A stretch of DNA of 8,207 nt from Ignavibacteria bacterium (GTDB lineage: Bacteria > Bacteroidota > Ignavibacteria > UBA10030 > SZUA-254). The number at the start of each line of letters is the position of its first letter. The first letter of the stretch is position 1. A model generated the notes under the pieces. It was not told where the DNA came from. It searched no databases and saw only the letters and a list, made by a program, of their open reading frames with translations. The stretch lies in the NCBI GenBank assembly GCA_005877655.1, contig VBOC01000136.1, positions 1 through 8,207 on the forward strand. Reading direction: 5' to 3'. Both the position numbers and the translations under genes were made by a program. This document shows positions 1-6,822 of the stretch, one piece after another.

Positions 1-575
1 GAGCCGTCCTGGCTCGAAACCCCGATGTTTCCTGCGGCGACGTCGATTTCCCTGTTCGAAACGTTGTTCGCAAACCTGACCGTACCCTCGGTGATGATCA
101 GCGTGTCGGATCCTGCGCCCCCGCTGAGCATCCCTCGCGTTCCGCGGATTGAGGCCACGGCCGTCGGAGAGGTCAGGCGGAACTGTTCATCCGGCTTTTT
201 TCGGAATTCAAAACCGAAGCCGCCTTTCCACAGTCTTATGAATTTGGTGAATTTGCCTTCAGTCATTGCGGTGTCGACGGTCAGCTCCGATTGCTCTCTC
301 AGCCTGACGATGCTCCGGTCCATAAATTTGATAAGGGCCAGCGAATTCTTGTCCGTTCGAACCTTGTCGCCGGTGGTGAGCGGGTCGCCCTTGGAGGCTA
401 TCGCCCAATCGATTGCGGCATGGGATTGCTTTCGGACCTCCGGGATGACCTTCAGGATCATGGCGAGAGGGCCCCTGCTTGGAGTAAAGCCGGCAGCGCC
501 GGCGGCGACCAAAAGAAGTGTCGACACGCCTGCTATTTTCAATATATACCAACCTCGGGTTTTTGGCTTGATCAT
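1..575 (-). CDS. Membrane-anchored periplasmic FecR-domain protein (partial, 3' end beyond window)
   Basis: The visible 191 residues begin with a short basic segment and one hydrophobic stretch (about residues 11-30), read as an uncleaved signal anchor or signal peptide. A FecR domain follows at about 65-165: GDPLTTGDKVRT, then SLALIKFMDRSIVRL, then FRLTSPTAVASIRGTRG, the usual FecR-domain signature. The rest is predicted beta-rich (TLIITEGTVRF) and runs off the window. In classical FecR, a cytoplasmic helical segment precedes the membrane helix and binds a FecI-type sigma factor. Here only about ten residues precede the membrane segment, so I infer a structural or ligand-binding envelope protein, not a sigma regulator. 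I chose the ATG at 575 because GGAGG (584-588) lies 8 bases upstream; the in-frame ATG at 581 is only 2 bases from it. The gene starts 14 bases after the preceding stop, so the two are probably co-transcribed and co-translated. The domain call is firm; the function is unknown. Confidence 0.85.
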   Translation of the reverse strand, partial: MIKPKTRGWYILKIAGVSTLLLVAAGAAGFTPSRGPLAMILKVIPEVRKQSHAAIDWAIASKGDPLTTGDKVRTDKNSLALIKFMDRSIVRLREQSELTVDTAMTEGKFTKFIRLWKGGFGFEFRKKPDEQFRLTSPTAVASIRGTRGMLSGGAGSDTLIITEGTVRFANNVSNREIDVAAGNIGVSSQDG

Positions 576-582
576 CTTCATA

Positions 583-588
583 TCCTCC
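583..588 (-). promoter_or_regulatory. Strong Shine-Dalgarno site for the FecR-domain gene
   Basis: The minus strand reads GGAGGA directly after the stop codon of the preceding gene (590-592). Spacing is 8 bases to the ATG at 575 and 2 bases to the ATG at 581, which favours the start at 575. Confidence 0.65.
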
Positions 589-589
589 G

Positions 590-1681
590 TCATTCGAAGC
601 TCAACTCGATTGAATCGCTCAGATCCCTCAACTGGACCAGGAGATCCAGGAGCTGGCTCGCGCTCAGCTTCGAGTCGTTCAACGACATATTCGAGGTGAG
701 ATGGTATCCTCCCGACCGGATCTGTTGGAAGACAGCATGATACTTGCTGCCAAGCATCTCTTCAAGCTGAGTGAGCAGGGCATCATCAACCGTACCATTC
801 AAAGCGCCCGACCCCTGCAGCGACCCCGAAACGGTAAACAGACCGATCGGGCCGGAAACATCGATGTCTAATCCACCTGCCGTGCGAACCTTGCTGACGA
901 CGGTCCAGACGTACGTCTTCCCGTCTTCCAGGGGCCTGCCTCCGGAGTACAGGAACGAGTTCCGGCCGGAGAGATCAACCTCCAGCATGGCCGGTTTGCG
1001 CGAAATCGCATCTTCCCTCGTTTGCTCGGGGCTCTTCTCGGCGACCGTCAGAACCGCCCTGTAACCGTCCTGATAGAATTCAAAGAGCGGGAAAGTGTTC
1101 GTCGTTTCACCATCGCGAGGCGACCTGAGCTCAACCCGTGTAGGATTCTGCAAGAGAAGCTCGACTTGATCGTTGACCGTTGTCGCGCAACCCAGCTCCT
1201 TAAGTTCGATATGGAAATTGTATGAGCCGGCGGGCATGTGGCCGGTCAAAAGTGCGATGTCCTCGATCTTGGTTTTCGCTTCCCGGCTGAAGCTGTACGT
1301 CTGCGTCTGGATATCGCCGCCGGTCGCCAGGTTCATATTCGTGATTGTCCTGCCTCCGGGCGGAACGGAGAAAGACTTCGTCGTAAGATCCAGTGCCCCG
1401 GGAAAACTTATCGTTCCCTGGGCGAGCGTAATGTCCATGACAAGATGAAGGGACGCCATGGCCGATGCGGGCGCGTTCGCAGGATAGATAATGTTGACTG
1501 TGAACAGCAGGTTCGTCGAGCGAAAATTGGGAAAATCGAGGTCGGCGAGCGATAGCTGTTCAGCGGCAGTATGGCTCACTTGCATTGAAAGCGAGCACGG
1601 CTGGCCGGATGCTTTGACCGGAAACAAGATCAGGGCAAAGCCAGTCAGAGAAGCGAACATCTCACGGCGAATACTGGTCAT
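590..1681 (-). CDS. Secreted protein of unknown function with a fibronectin type III-like domain
   Basis: I do not recognise a named family for this 363-residue protein. Residues 1-26 are a signal peptide (basic TSIRRE, hydrophobic core, likely cleavage after ASG). No lipobox precedes Cys29. Residues about 28-178 look like a first beta-sandwich, with HMPAGSYNFHIEL near 148-160; Cys29 and Cys165 could form a disulfide. Residues about 182-285 resemble a fibronectin type III or Ig-like domain: an opening P-R-D-G turn, TFPLFEFY, a YRAVLTV strand, then LEDGKTYVWTVV. A probable helical tail (about 297-363) ends SIELSFE. The ATG has GGAG (1691-1694) 9 bases upstream. It precedes the FecR-domain gene by 14 bases, suggesting one transcript and a joint envelope or surface role. 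The beta-domain plus FecR pairing is loosely reminiscent of DUF928/FecR neighbourhoods in cyanobacteria, but I cannot show homology. Coding status and secretion are well supported; function is not. Confidence 0.85.
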   Translation of the reverse strand: MTSIRREMFASLTGFALILFPVKASGQPCSLSMQVSHTAAEQLSLADLDFPNFRSTNLLFTVNIIYPANAPASAMASLHLVMDITLAQGTISFPGALDLTTKSFSVPPGGRTITNMNLATGGDIQTQTYSFSREAKTKIEDIALLTGHMPAGSYNFHIELKELGCATTVNDQVELLLQNPTRVELRSPRDGETTNTFPLFEFYQDGYRAVLTVAEKSPEQTREDAISRKPAMLEVDLSGRNSFLYSGGRPLEDGKTYVWTVVSKVRTAGGLDIDVSGPIGLFTVSGSLQGSGALNGTVDDALLTQLEEMLGSKYHAVFQQIRSGGYHLTSNMSLNDSKLSASQLLDLLVQLRDLSDSIELSFE

Positions 1682-1710
1682 AAATTCGAACTCCGTTCCC
1701 TTTGCCGATG

Positions 1711-1742
1711 CAAAGTATAGCGAATACAGTCAATTATAGCAA
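1711..1742 (-). promoter_or_regulatory. Candidate promoter for the secreted protein/FecR cassette
   Basis: On the minus strand TTGCTA (1737-1742) and TATACT (1714-1719) are separated by 17 bases, matching the sigma-70 consensus at four and five of six positions. The -10 region continues as TATACTTTG, one base longer than the TAnnTTTG element of Bacteroidota promoters. The start codon at 1681 lies about 30 bases downstream. An alternative -10, TATAAT at 1733-1738, lacks a well-placed -35 element. Found by eye, not by scoring. Confidence 0.45.
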
Positions 1743-1755
1743 TCTACTCTATAAT
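1733..1755. promoter_or_regulatory. Operator-like dyad overlapping the -35 element
   Basis: Two perfect 7-base inverted arms, ATTATAG (1733-1739) and CTATAAT (1749-1755), flank a 9-base spacer. The dyad covers the candidate -35 hexamer at 1737-1742, where a dimeric repressor would block RNA polymerase. AT-rich arms can arise by chance in a promoter region, so a regulatory role is an inference. Confidence 0.35.
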
Positions 1756-1798
1756 ATACCTGCAATTAACCGCCAATTTCAACGGGGGGTGTGTTTTC

Positions 1799-1815
1799 GA
1801 TCACGCGACGTGATC
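1799..1815. repeat. Perfect 17-base inverted repeat over the rseP stop codon
   Basis: GATCACG (1799-1805), a 3-base centre, and CGTGATC (1809-1815) form a perfect 7-base-pair palindrome overlapping the rseP stop codon (1814-1816). On the rseP transcript it could fold into a tight hairpin, but the following bases (GAAAACAC) are not U-rich, so it is not a standard intrinsic terminator. It could act as a 3'-end stabilising hairpin or as a protein-binding site upstream of the next promoter. Confidence 0.4.
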
Positions 1816-3127
1816 AGAACCTGGAGAGATCGTTGTAAATGACGAAGGCCATGAAGAGGAGCAGGAGAATGAAGCCTGCCTGCTGGATCACAAGTTTGAC
1901 ACGGTGGGGAATTTCCCTTTTGAATGCCTTCTCATACAGCATCATTGCCAGGTGTCCTCCATCCAGGGCAGGTATGGGAAGGATATTCAAGATCGCCAGG
2001 CTCATGCTGAGGACTGCCATGAATTCAAGAAATTGGACGACTCCATATTCGGCGCTGCGTGTGGCAAGCTGGGCGATCGCAATGGGGCCCCCGAAGGAGT
2101 CCCGTATGGAAGCTTTCCCGGCTATGATCTTGCTGATTGTGAGGTAGAAGAGGTAAACGGACTGCCCGGTCTTGGCAATACCCTCGGGCAAGGCTCCAAA
2201 AAAAGAGAAATGAATGCGCTTCGTCGGGCCTTCGTAGACCGGTTCGATTACGATCCCGATCCGGCCTTCGGTAGGGATGGTCGTTGTTCCAGACAGGACC
2301 TCTCCGCCCCGTTTCCATCTGACGGTCACCGTCCGGCCGGCGCGTTCGCGGATCATGCTCGATACCTGCGGGTAGCCCACCGGCAGGGAGTCGAGGGAAA
2401 TCAGAATATCGCCCGGTCTCAGGCCAAGTTTTTGGGCCGGGAGCGCGGGCTCAACCGCCTTGACCTCCGCGCCCAGATGCGCCTCCACGATCCCGAAGGG
2501 TTTCTCGGACGCTTCGCTGGGACTCCTCCTCGGGGCGACGAGCGACTGGCGATGGCCGTTCCGCTCGATGTCGAAGCGGATATCGTTACCGAGATTTTCG
2601 ATATAGAGCAGGTTCTCGACTTCCTCCCAGTTCATCACCGGCTTCCCGTTAATGGAAAGAATCTTATCCCCGGGAAGAATACCGGATTGCGCGGCCGGGC
2701 TCCCCTCGGCGACATATCCGATCTCGGTCGTTTCCTTCGTGACCTTTCCATTGACAAAACTGATCGCCCAAAAGATGGAAATGGCCAGGAACACGTTCAT
2801 GATCACTCCCGCGCATATGACAAGCATCCTCGCGCCGAGCGGTCTGGCGCGGAACTCCCACAGCTGGGGGGGATGCCGCAGGAAATCGGTGTCGAAGCTT
2901 TCGTCAATCATGCCGGCGATTTTGACGTAACCGCCGACGGGGATCCAGGAGATACAGTAATCCGTCTCCCCGATCTTGATGCCAAATGCGCGAGGGGGGA
3001 ATCCGATGGAGAATCGGTCGACCCTCATTCCGGTCAGCTTGGCGGCGAGAAAATGCCCGAGTTCATGGATAAAGATGAGCACGCCGAGCGTGATCGCAGT
3101 GTACATGAGCATGTTCAGCAATTGCAT
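1814..3127 (-). CDS. rseP: Site-2 intramembrane zinc metalloprotease RseP
   Basis: RseP-type proteases cut membrane-spanning segments of anti-sigma factors and other single-pass proteins in the inner membrane. The 437 residues carry the family's features in order: the zinc motif HELGH (21-25) in the first membrane helix, GGYVK (65-69), a second helix (about 101-124) with CAGVIMN, two PDZ domains (about 136-198 and 215-285), and NILPIPALDGGH (381-392), whose Asp389 is the third zinc ligand, followed by a last helix (about 411-431). All catalytic residues are present and the length is normal. The gene begins 8 bases after the dxr stop; AGGGG sits 5 bases before the ATG, partly within the dxr stop codon, so translation is likely coupled. 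A dxr-rseP order is common in bacteria. Downstream lies a FecR-domain gene, but that protein lacks the usual substrate architecture, so no functional link is assumed. Confidence 0.97.
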   Translation of the reverse strand: MQLLNMLMYTAITLGVLIFIHELGHFLAAKLTGMRVDRFSIGFPPRAFGIKIGETDYCISWIPVGGYVKIAGMIDESFDTDFLRHPPQLWEFRARPLGARMLVICAGVIMNVFLAISIFWAISFVNGKVTKETTEIGYVAEGSPAAQSGILPGDKILSINGKPVMNWEEVENLLYIENLGNDIRFDIERNGHRQSLVAPRRSPSEASEKPFGIVEAHLGAEVKAVEPALPAQKLGLRPGDILISLDSLPVGYPQVSSMIRERAGRTVTVRWKRGGEVLSGTTTIPTEGRIGIVIEPVYEGPTKRIHFSFFGALPEGIAKTGQSVYLFYLTISKIIAGKASIRDSFGGPIAIAQLATRSAEYGVVQFLEFMAVLSMSLAILNILPIPALDGGHLAMMLYEKAFKREIPHRVKLVIQQAGFILLLLFMAFVIYNDLSRF

Positions 3128-3135
3128 GGAGTCCC

Positions 3136-4287
3136 CTACACCCTTCTGCCCAAGCCAAGTGCAAATTCGCGGGCCGATCTGTCCGCCAGGAAGATGTCGT
3201 CCAGCGAGGGGGAATCCGTGACCGGCACATGCTGCATCGCATCCCGGATCAGGCCCGGAATGCGGTCGAATCCGATCTTCTTCTGCAGAAAAAGATCCAC
3301 GGCGATTTCATTTGCGGCGTTCAGAACGGCGGGCGCGGTGCCGCCCCGCTTGATCGCCTCGTAGGCGAGGCCGAGGCACTCGAACTTGGCGAAATCCGGT
3401 TTCAAAAATGTCATTTCCTTCAAATCGCTGAAATTTACACGCCCATAAACGGATGCGGCGCGTGCCGGATATGTCAGCGCGTACTGAATCGGAATCTTCA
3501 TATCGGGCATCCCGAGCTGCGCCTTTACGGATCCGTCGACAAATTCCACCATCGAATGAATGATCGATTGCGGGTGAATCAGGACCTCGATCTTCTCCGG
3601 GGGCAGGTGAAACAGCCAGTGAGCTTCGATGACCTCCAGCCCCTTGTTCATCAGGGTGGCCGAATCGATCGAAATCTTGTTCCCCATCCTCCATTTCGGA
3701 TGCCGGAGCGCCTCCTCGACCGTCACACGGGAGAACTCCGACTTCTGGAGGCCGAGAAAAGGTCCGCCCGAGGCCGTGAGAATCAATTTCGCGATGCTCG
3801 CCGGATCCTCGCCGAGGAGACATTGAAGGATAGCGCTGTGCTCGCTGTCGACGGGGATCAAAGTTGCACCGTGCTCTTTGATCATCCGGGTGATGATCTC
3901 GCCCGCAACCACAAGGGTTTCCTTATTTGCCAGCGCGATCGTCTTTCCGCGCTTGATCGCCCGGAGAGTCGGCTTGAGCCCCGCGAATCCCACCAGCGAG
4001 CTGATGACGATGTCGATATCCTCCCGATCAATCAACTCCTCGAGGCCCTGTTCTCCCGCATAAACGCTGAGGGCGCCATTTGTGACCTGTTTGAGGGCGG
4101 CCGCCGAAGATTTGTCCTGTACGGCGACTCCGCGGGGTCCAAATCTCTGAATCTGCTTCTGGAGAAGCTCGATGTTCTGGTTCGTGCTCAGGTAAGTAAC
4201 GCGGAACTCGCCCGGAAAGTTTGCGATCACTTCCAGACTATTCCGGCCAATCGAGCCGGTGGAACCGAGTATGCAGATATTTTTCAT
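3136..4287 (-). CDS. dxr: 1-deoxy-D-xylulose 5-phosphate reductoisomerase
   Basis: Dxr converts 1-deoxy-D-xylulose 5-phosphate to 2-C-methyl-D-erythritol 4-phosphate with NADPH, the committed step of the non-mevalonate isoprenoid pathway, in the cytoplasm; it is the target of fosmidomycin. The 383 residues match the family length. Visible motifs are the nucleotide-binding loop GSTGSIG (8-14), LANKETLV (119-126), the metal-binding DSEHSA (Asp147, Glu149), LTASGGPF (170-177), HPKWRMGNKISIDSATLMNKGLE (two parts, 196-218; His196, Asn214, Lys215, Glu218) and HPQSIIHSMVEF (238-249). The C-terminal helical domain is intact. The ATG at 4287 follows AGACCCAG, with no recognisable Shine-Dalgarno site. 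A candidate promoter and a stem-loop lie in the 132-base gap upstream. rseP follows at 8 bases. Identification is secure. Confidence 0.97.
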   Translation of the reverse strand: MKNICILGSTGSIGRNSLEVIANFPGEFRVTYLSTNQNIELLQKQIQRFGPRGVAVQDKSSAAALKQVTNGALSVYAGEQGLEELIDREDIDIVISSLVGFAGLKPTLRAIKRGKTIALANKETLVVAGEIITRMIKEHGATLIPVDSEHSAILQCLLGEDPASIAKLILTASGGPFLGLQKSEFSRVTVEEALRHPKWRMGNKISIDSATLMNKGLEVIEAHWLFHLPPEKIEVLIHPQSIIHSMVEFVDGSVKAQLGMPDMKIPIQYALTYPARAASVYGRVNFSDLKEMTFLKPDFAKFECLGLAYEAIKRGGTAPAVLNAANEIAVDLFLQKKIGFDRIPGLIRDAMQHVPVTDSPSLDDIFLADRSAREFALGLGRRV

Positions 4288-4306
4288 CTGGGTCTATAAA
4301 ATGACA

Positions 4307-4328
4307 TGCCCCGCATACGGCGGGGGCA
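4307..4328 (-). other. GC-rich stem-loop in the dxr leader
   Basis: The minus strand reads TGCCCC, a bulged C, GC, loop CGTAT, then GCGGGGCA, giving an 8-base-pair stem with one bulge. Downstream is TGTCATTTTATAG, only weakly T-rich. If the promoter at 4338-4369 is real, this hairpin lies at the very 5' end of the dxr-rseP message, about 20 bases before the start codon. It could stabilise the message, tune translation, or act as a weak terminator for the DUF1460 operon. Confidence 0.4.
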
Positions 4329-4337
4329 GTCGAACGT

Positions 4338-4369
4338 CAAAATGTAGCGAAATACGCAGAGGAAAACAA
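4338..4369 (-). promoter_or_regulatory. Candidate promoter for dxr-rseP
   Basis: On the minus strand TTGTTT (4364-4369) and TACATT (4341-4346) are 17 bases apart, and the -10 region continues as TACATTTTG. Matches to the sigma-70 consensus are weak (three and four of six). The call rests mainly on the same TTG-N20-TAnnnTTTG layout and the same TTCGCTA run seen at the other long gap (1711-1742). Confidence 0.35.
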
Positions 4370-4389
4370 GCAGCGCAATTGTCTCGTTT

Positions 4390-4408
4390 CGTCCTGCGAA
4401 GCGGGACG
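4390..4408 (-). other. Possible hairpin after the DUF1460 gene
   Basis: CGTCC and GGACG arms enclose a further GC/GC pair around TTC, with one C-A mismatch. It starts 12 bases past the DUF1460 stop codon. No T-tract follows (AAACGAGAC), so it is not a convincing intrinsic terminator, though it marks the likely end of the upstream operon. Confidence 0.2.
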
Positions 4409-4419
4409 GACGGGCCGGG

Positions 4420-5331
4420 CTACTGGTGCGGGTCGAGCGGCCTGGCCACGATGATGCCGGTATACGAGGGATATTTTCTTACGTGGGCTTCGAGAGTCTC
4501 TTTGGTGACTTGGATCTGACCGTGGACATCTGGCGCGTGCAGAAAATGAAGCGAGCCATCCGACGTGCGGAGGGCGATCCCTGTGTGACTCACGTCTAGT
4601 CCTTCAACATCTGTCGTGATGGCGATGATGTCGCCGCTCCGAACGCCGGCCTGGACTTCGGCGATGCGCGAGGTGGGAATATAATAGAGGCCGCTGCTGT
4701 CGAAGCCCGATTCAATCCGGATGATTCGCGCGAACGCCGAATCATCTGCCAATCCGGTATATGATGCCCGGTGGGCGGTCATAAAATTAAGTTTCTTTTG
4801 CAAAGGCGTCCCTCCAAGCTCCTTGGTGACGTTTTTTAGACTGCCTCTGCGTTCATTATCCGTAATCCAGTCCGTGAAATAATGCAGCCGGCTGGAATAA
4901 CCGTCGATCACCCCTCCGCGGTACCGGAGCGATTGAAGCTCGCGGCGGTAGTCATCGAACGTGAGGCGGTTCCCTTTAATGCACCTTGAGATCGCGAGGG
5001 CGTTTTCGATAAACGTTACGCAATCGAACCCGCGCAAATCCACAACGAGGTGTTCCTTTCCCGGCTCATCGAGCGTATGGGCCTTGTAGGGCTTCCCCAC
5101 AAATTGCATGCCGATCGTCGTTAAGACCTCGCCCATCGGTTTGTTAATCAGGGCGTGCTCGAAGGCGAACGAGAACATCCGGTTGCAGATGGTCTTGTCC
5201 TGGGATTGGCTTTGGGGCGCGCCGCTGATCGGAACCAGGAGGGAAATGAGGAGACCGAGGTACGACATTGTCATGAGCGCTCTCTGCTCACCGGGGAGGC
5301 GGGAAAGGCGCCTGCTGGAATTCTGGGTCAA
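4420..5331 (-). CDS. Secreted DUF1460 (NlpC/P60-like) putative cell-wall amidase
   Basis: DUF1460 proteins have an NlpC/P60-type papain-like fold and are annotated as N-acetylmuramoyl-L-alanine amidase-like; the true bond cut is mostly untested. Here FDCVTFIEN places the likely catalytic Cys at 104, DVSHTGIAL the likely His at 249, and LHFLHAP another conserved-looking His at 265. GVIDGYSSRLHYFTDW (140-155) also fits the family. A hydrophobic stretch (about 22-36) ending near ISGAPQ is a signal peptide, so the enzyme probably acts in the periplasm. The start is uncertain: the TTG at 5331 gives an arginine-rich n-region before the hydrophobic core but no clear ribosome site; the ATG at 5274 has a weak AGAGAG upstream but gives a leader with no positive charge. 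The longer form is listed. The gene begins 39 bases after the dnaB stop, consistent with the tail of that operon. The family call is fairly sure. Confidence 0.85.
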   Translation of the reverse strand: MTQNSSRRLSRLPGEQRALMTMSYLGLLISLLVPISGAPQSQSQDKTICNRMFSFAFEHALINKPMGEVLTTIGMQFVGKPYKAHTLDEPGKEHLVVDLRGFDCVTFIENALAISRCIKGNRLTFDDYRRELQSLRYRGGVIDGYSSRLHYFTDWITDNERRGSLKNVTKELGGTPLQKKLNFMTAHRASYTGLADDSAFARIIRIESGFDSSGLYYIPTSRIAEVQAGVRSGDIIAITTDVEGLDVSHTGIALRTSDGSLHFLHAPDVHGQIQVTKETLEAHVRKYPSYTGIIVARPLDPHQ

Positions 5332-5370
5332 GATATTAGGTCCGTGCCGATCCAGCCGGGCAGAACGATG

Positions 5371-6822
5371 TCAGAAGGGTGGTCCAGGTTCCTCACTCGG
5401 GGGAGGCAGGTAGGTTTCCAGACTCCGCGGGGCTCTCCGCTCGAATCCGGCATAGTCTTTCACGAATGTGAGCAGCGTGAATCCGGTCGGTCCGTTCCGC
5501 TGCTTGCCAATGATAATCTCTGCGATGCCCTCGGCGTCCATGGTCGTTCCGTCCACGTCTTTGGTCTCTTTGATATTGTACGTCTCCGGCCGGTGCACAA
5601 AAATAACCACGTCCGCATCCTGCTCGAGAGCTCCACTCTCGCGTAAATCTGCCAGAACAGGACGTTTATCCGAGCGAGCCTCGAGCGCGCGGTTCAACTG
5701 CGAGAGCGCCACGACCGGAATGTTCAACTCCTTGGCAAGCGCCTTCAAGGACCGTGAGATCATTGAGATCTCCCGTTCACGCGACTCGGCACTTTTCGGG
5801 CCCTGGACGAGCTGGAGGTAATCCACGACCACCAATCCGATCTCGTGTTCCGCCTTGAGCCGCCGGGCTTTTGCGCGCAGCTCCAGGATGCTCAAGGCCG
5901 GCGTATCATCGATAAAAATCTTTGCTTCGGCAAGCCTGCCGACGTTCCGGCTGAGGTATTTCCAGTTCTCATCCGGCAATTTGCCGGTCCGGGGCTGATG
6001 GGCGTTGACCCTGGCCTCCGCCGAGAGCATTCGGACGATCAGCTGCTGTTCAGACATCTCGAGGCTGAAGATCGCCACGCTCGTCCTCTTCTCCGGGTGA
6101 AGCGCTGCATTGCGACAGATTGAGAGGGCCAGCGCGGTCTTCCCCTGACTCGGTCTGCCCGCGACAATGATGAGGTCCGAATTCTGAAAGCCGCCCGTCT
6201 TTTCGTCGAGCATGGGAAAACCGCTGGGGACTCCCGTTACGCCGCTGTGCTTGCCGTGAATTTCTTCGAGCATGGCGAAGGTCTCATGCAACGCGCGGTT
6301 GATCGGCGTGAATGTTTTCTTTAACCTCCGCTCGGAAATCTGAAAAATCGCCGCTTCCGCCTCGTCGAGCAGGTCGAGAGCGTCTTCGGTGTCATTATAT
6401 GCCCGCGATGCCACCGACGAGGACGCGGAAATGAGGCTCCGCATCAGGGCCTTCTCGAGTACGATGCGGGCATGGTAGTCGACGTTGGCAGAGCTTGTCA
6501 TGTTCATTGTCAGCTCTGTCACGTACGCAGGATCCTCGACGGGATTAAACAGGCCCCTCCGCCGGAGCTCTTCCACCACGGTGACCGCATCGATGGCCTC
6601 TCCCTTCTCAAACAGACTGACCATCGATTGAAAAATCTTTTGATGCGTGGGGTTGTAAAAACTGGTCGGGTCGAGAAGTTCCAGAGCTTTCGGAGCCGCT
6701 TCTTTGTCGATCAGCATGGCGCCGAGCACCGCTTTTTCAACATCCACCGCCTGCGGCGGAACCCGTCCCTGAGACGCGGACGATTCGACCGGAGCCTGAA
6801 TATCTAGTATGGTGTTTGCCAT
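5371..6822 (-). CDS. dnaB: Replicative DNA helicase DnaB
   Basis: DnaB is the hexameric 5'-3' helicase that unwinds DNA at the replication fork. The 483 residues comprise a roughly 25-residue variable leader, the N-terminal helical domain (about 26-130), a linker helix (about 150-170), and the RecA-like ATPase domain. Motifs seen are Walker A AGRPSQGKTAL (221-231), IFSLEMS (251-257), Walker B LVVVDYLQLV (330-339), VALSQLNRALEAR (371-383) with ADLRESGALEQDADV (391-405), and KQRNGPTG (440-447), which contains the arginine-finger region. The tail ends in a proline-rich stretch, PPPSEEPGPPF. No intein interrupts it. The start codon overlaps the stop of the glycosylase gene by one base (TGATG), and no Shine-Dalgarno site is seen, so initiation is probably by re-initiating ribosomes. 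dnaB often follows rplI in bacteria; here it sits with a repair enzyme and coaBC. Identification is secure. Confidence 0.98.
   Translation of the reverse strand: MANTILDIQAPVESSASQGRVPPQAVDVEKAVLGAMLIDKEAAPKALELLDPTSFYNPTHQKIFQSMVSLFEKGEAIDAVTVVEELRRRGLFNPVEDPAYVTELTMNMTSSANVDYHARIVLEKALMRSLISASSSVASRAYNDTEDALDLLDEAEAAIFQISERRLKKTFTPINRALHETFAMLEEIHGKHSGVTGVPSGFPMLDEKTGGFQNSDLIIVAGRPSQGKTALALSICRNAALHPEKRTSVAIFSLEMSEQQLIVRMLSAEARVNAHQPRTGKLPDENWKYLSRNVGRLAEAKIFIDDTPALSILELRAKARRLKAEHEIGLVVVDYLQLVQGPKSAESREREISMISRSLKALAKELNIPVVALSQLNRALEARSDKRPVLADLRESGALEQDADVVIFVHRPETYNIKETKDVDGTTMDAEGIAEIIIGKQRNGPTGFTLLTFVKDYAGFERRAPRSLETYLPPPSEEPGPPF

Noticed and set aside
1..575. Iron-uptake FecI/FecR signalling system
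   Set aside because: There is no sigma-factor gene and no TonB receptor in the window, and the protein lacks a cytoplasmic sigma-binding segment.
576..581. ATG at 581 as the FecR-domain gene start
   Set aside because: It lies only 2 bases from the GGAGG site; the in-frame ATG at 575 has 8-base spacing.
25..699. Plus-strand open frame opposite the FecR-domain gene
   Set aside because: The minus-strand FecR reading has clear family motifs and a strong ribosome site; the plus-strand product has neither.
1799..1815. Intrinsic terminator for rseP
   Set aside because: The hairpin is good but is followed by GAAAACAC on the minus strand and not by a T-tract, so I kept it only as an inverted repeat of unknown role.
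1904..3364. Plus-strand open frame of 486 codons opposite rseP and the end of dxr
   Set aside because: It is antisense to two genes with complete catalytic motifs, its product is rich in R, G, D and P with no recognisable domain, and it looks like a by-product of codon bias in GC-rich DNA.
3229..4299. Plus-strand open frame of 356 codons opposite dxr
   Set aside because: It covers nearly all of dxr in antisense, with no domain or ribosome site, so it is a mirror of a well-conserved gene.
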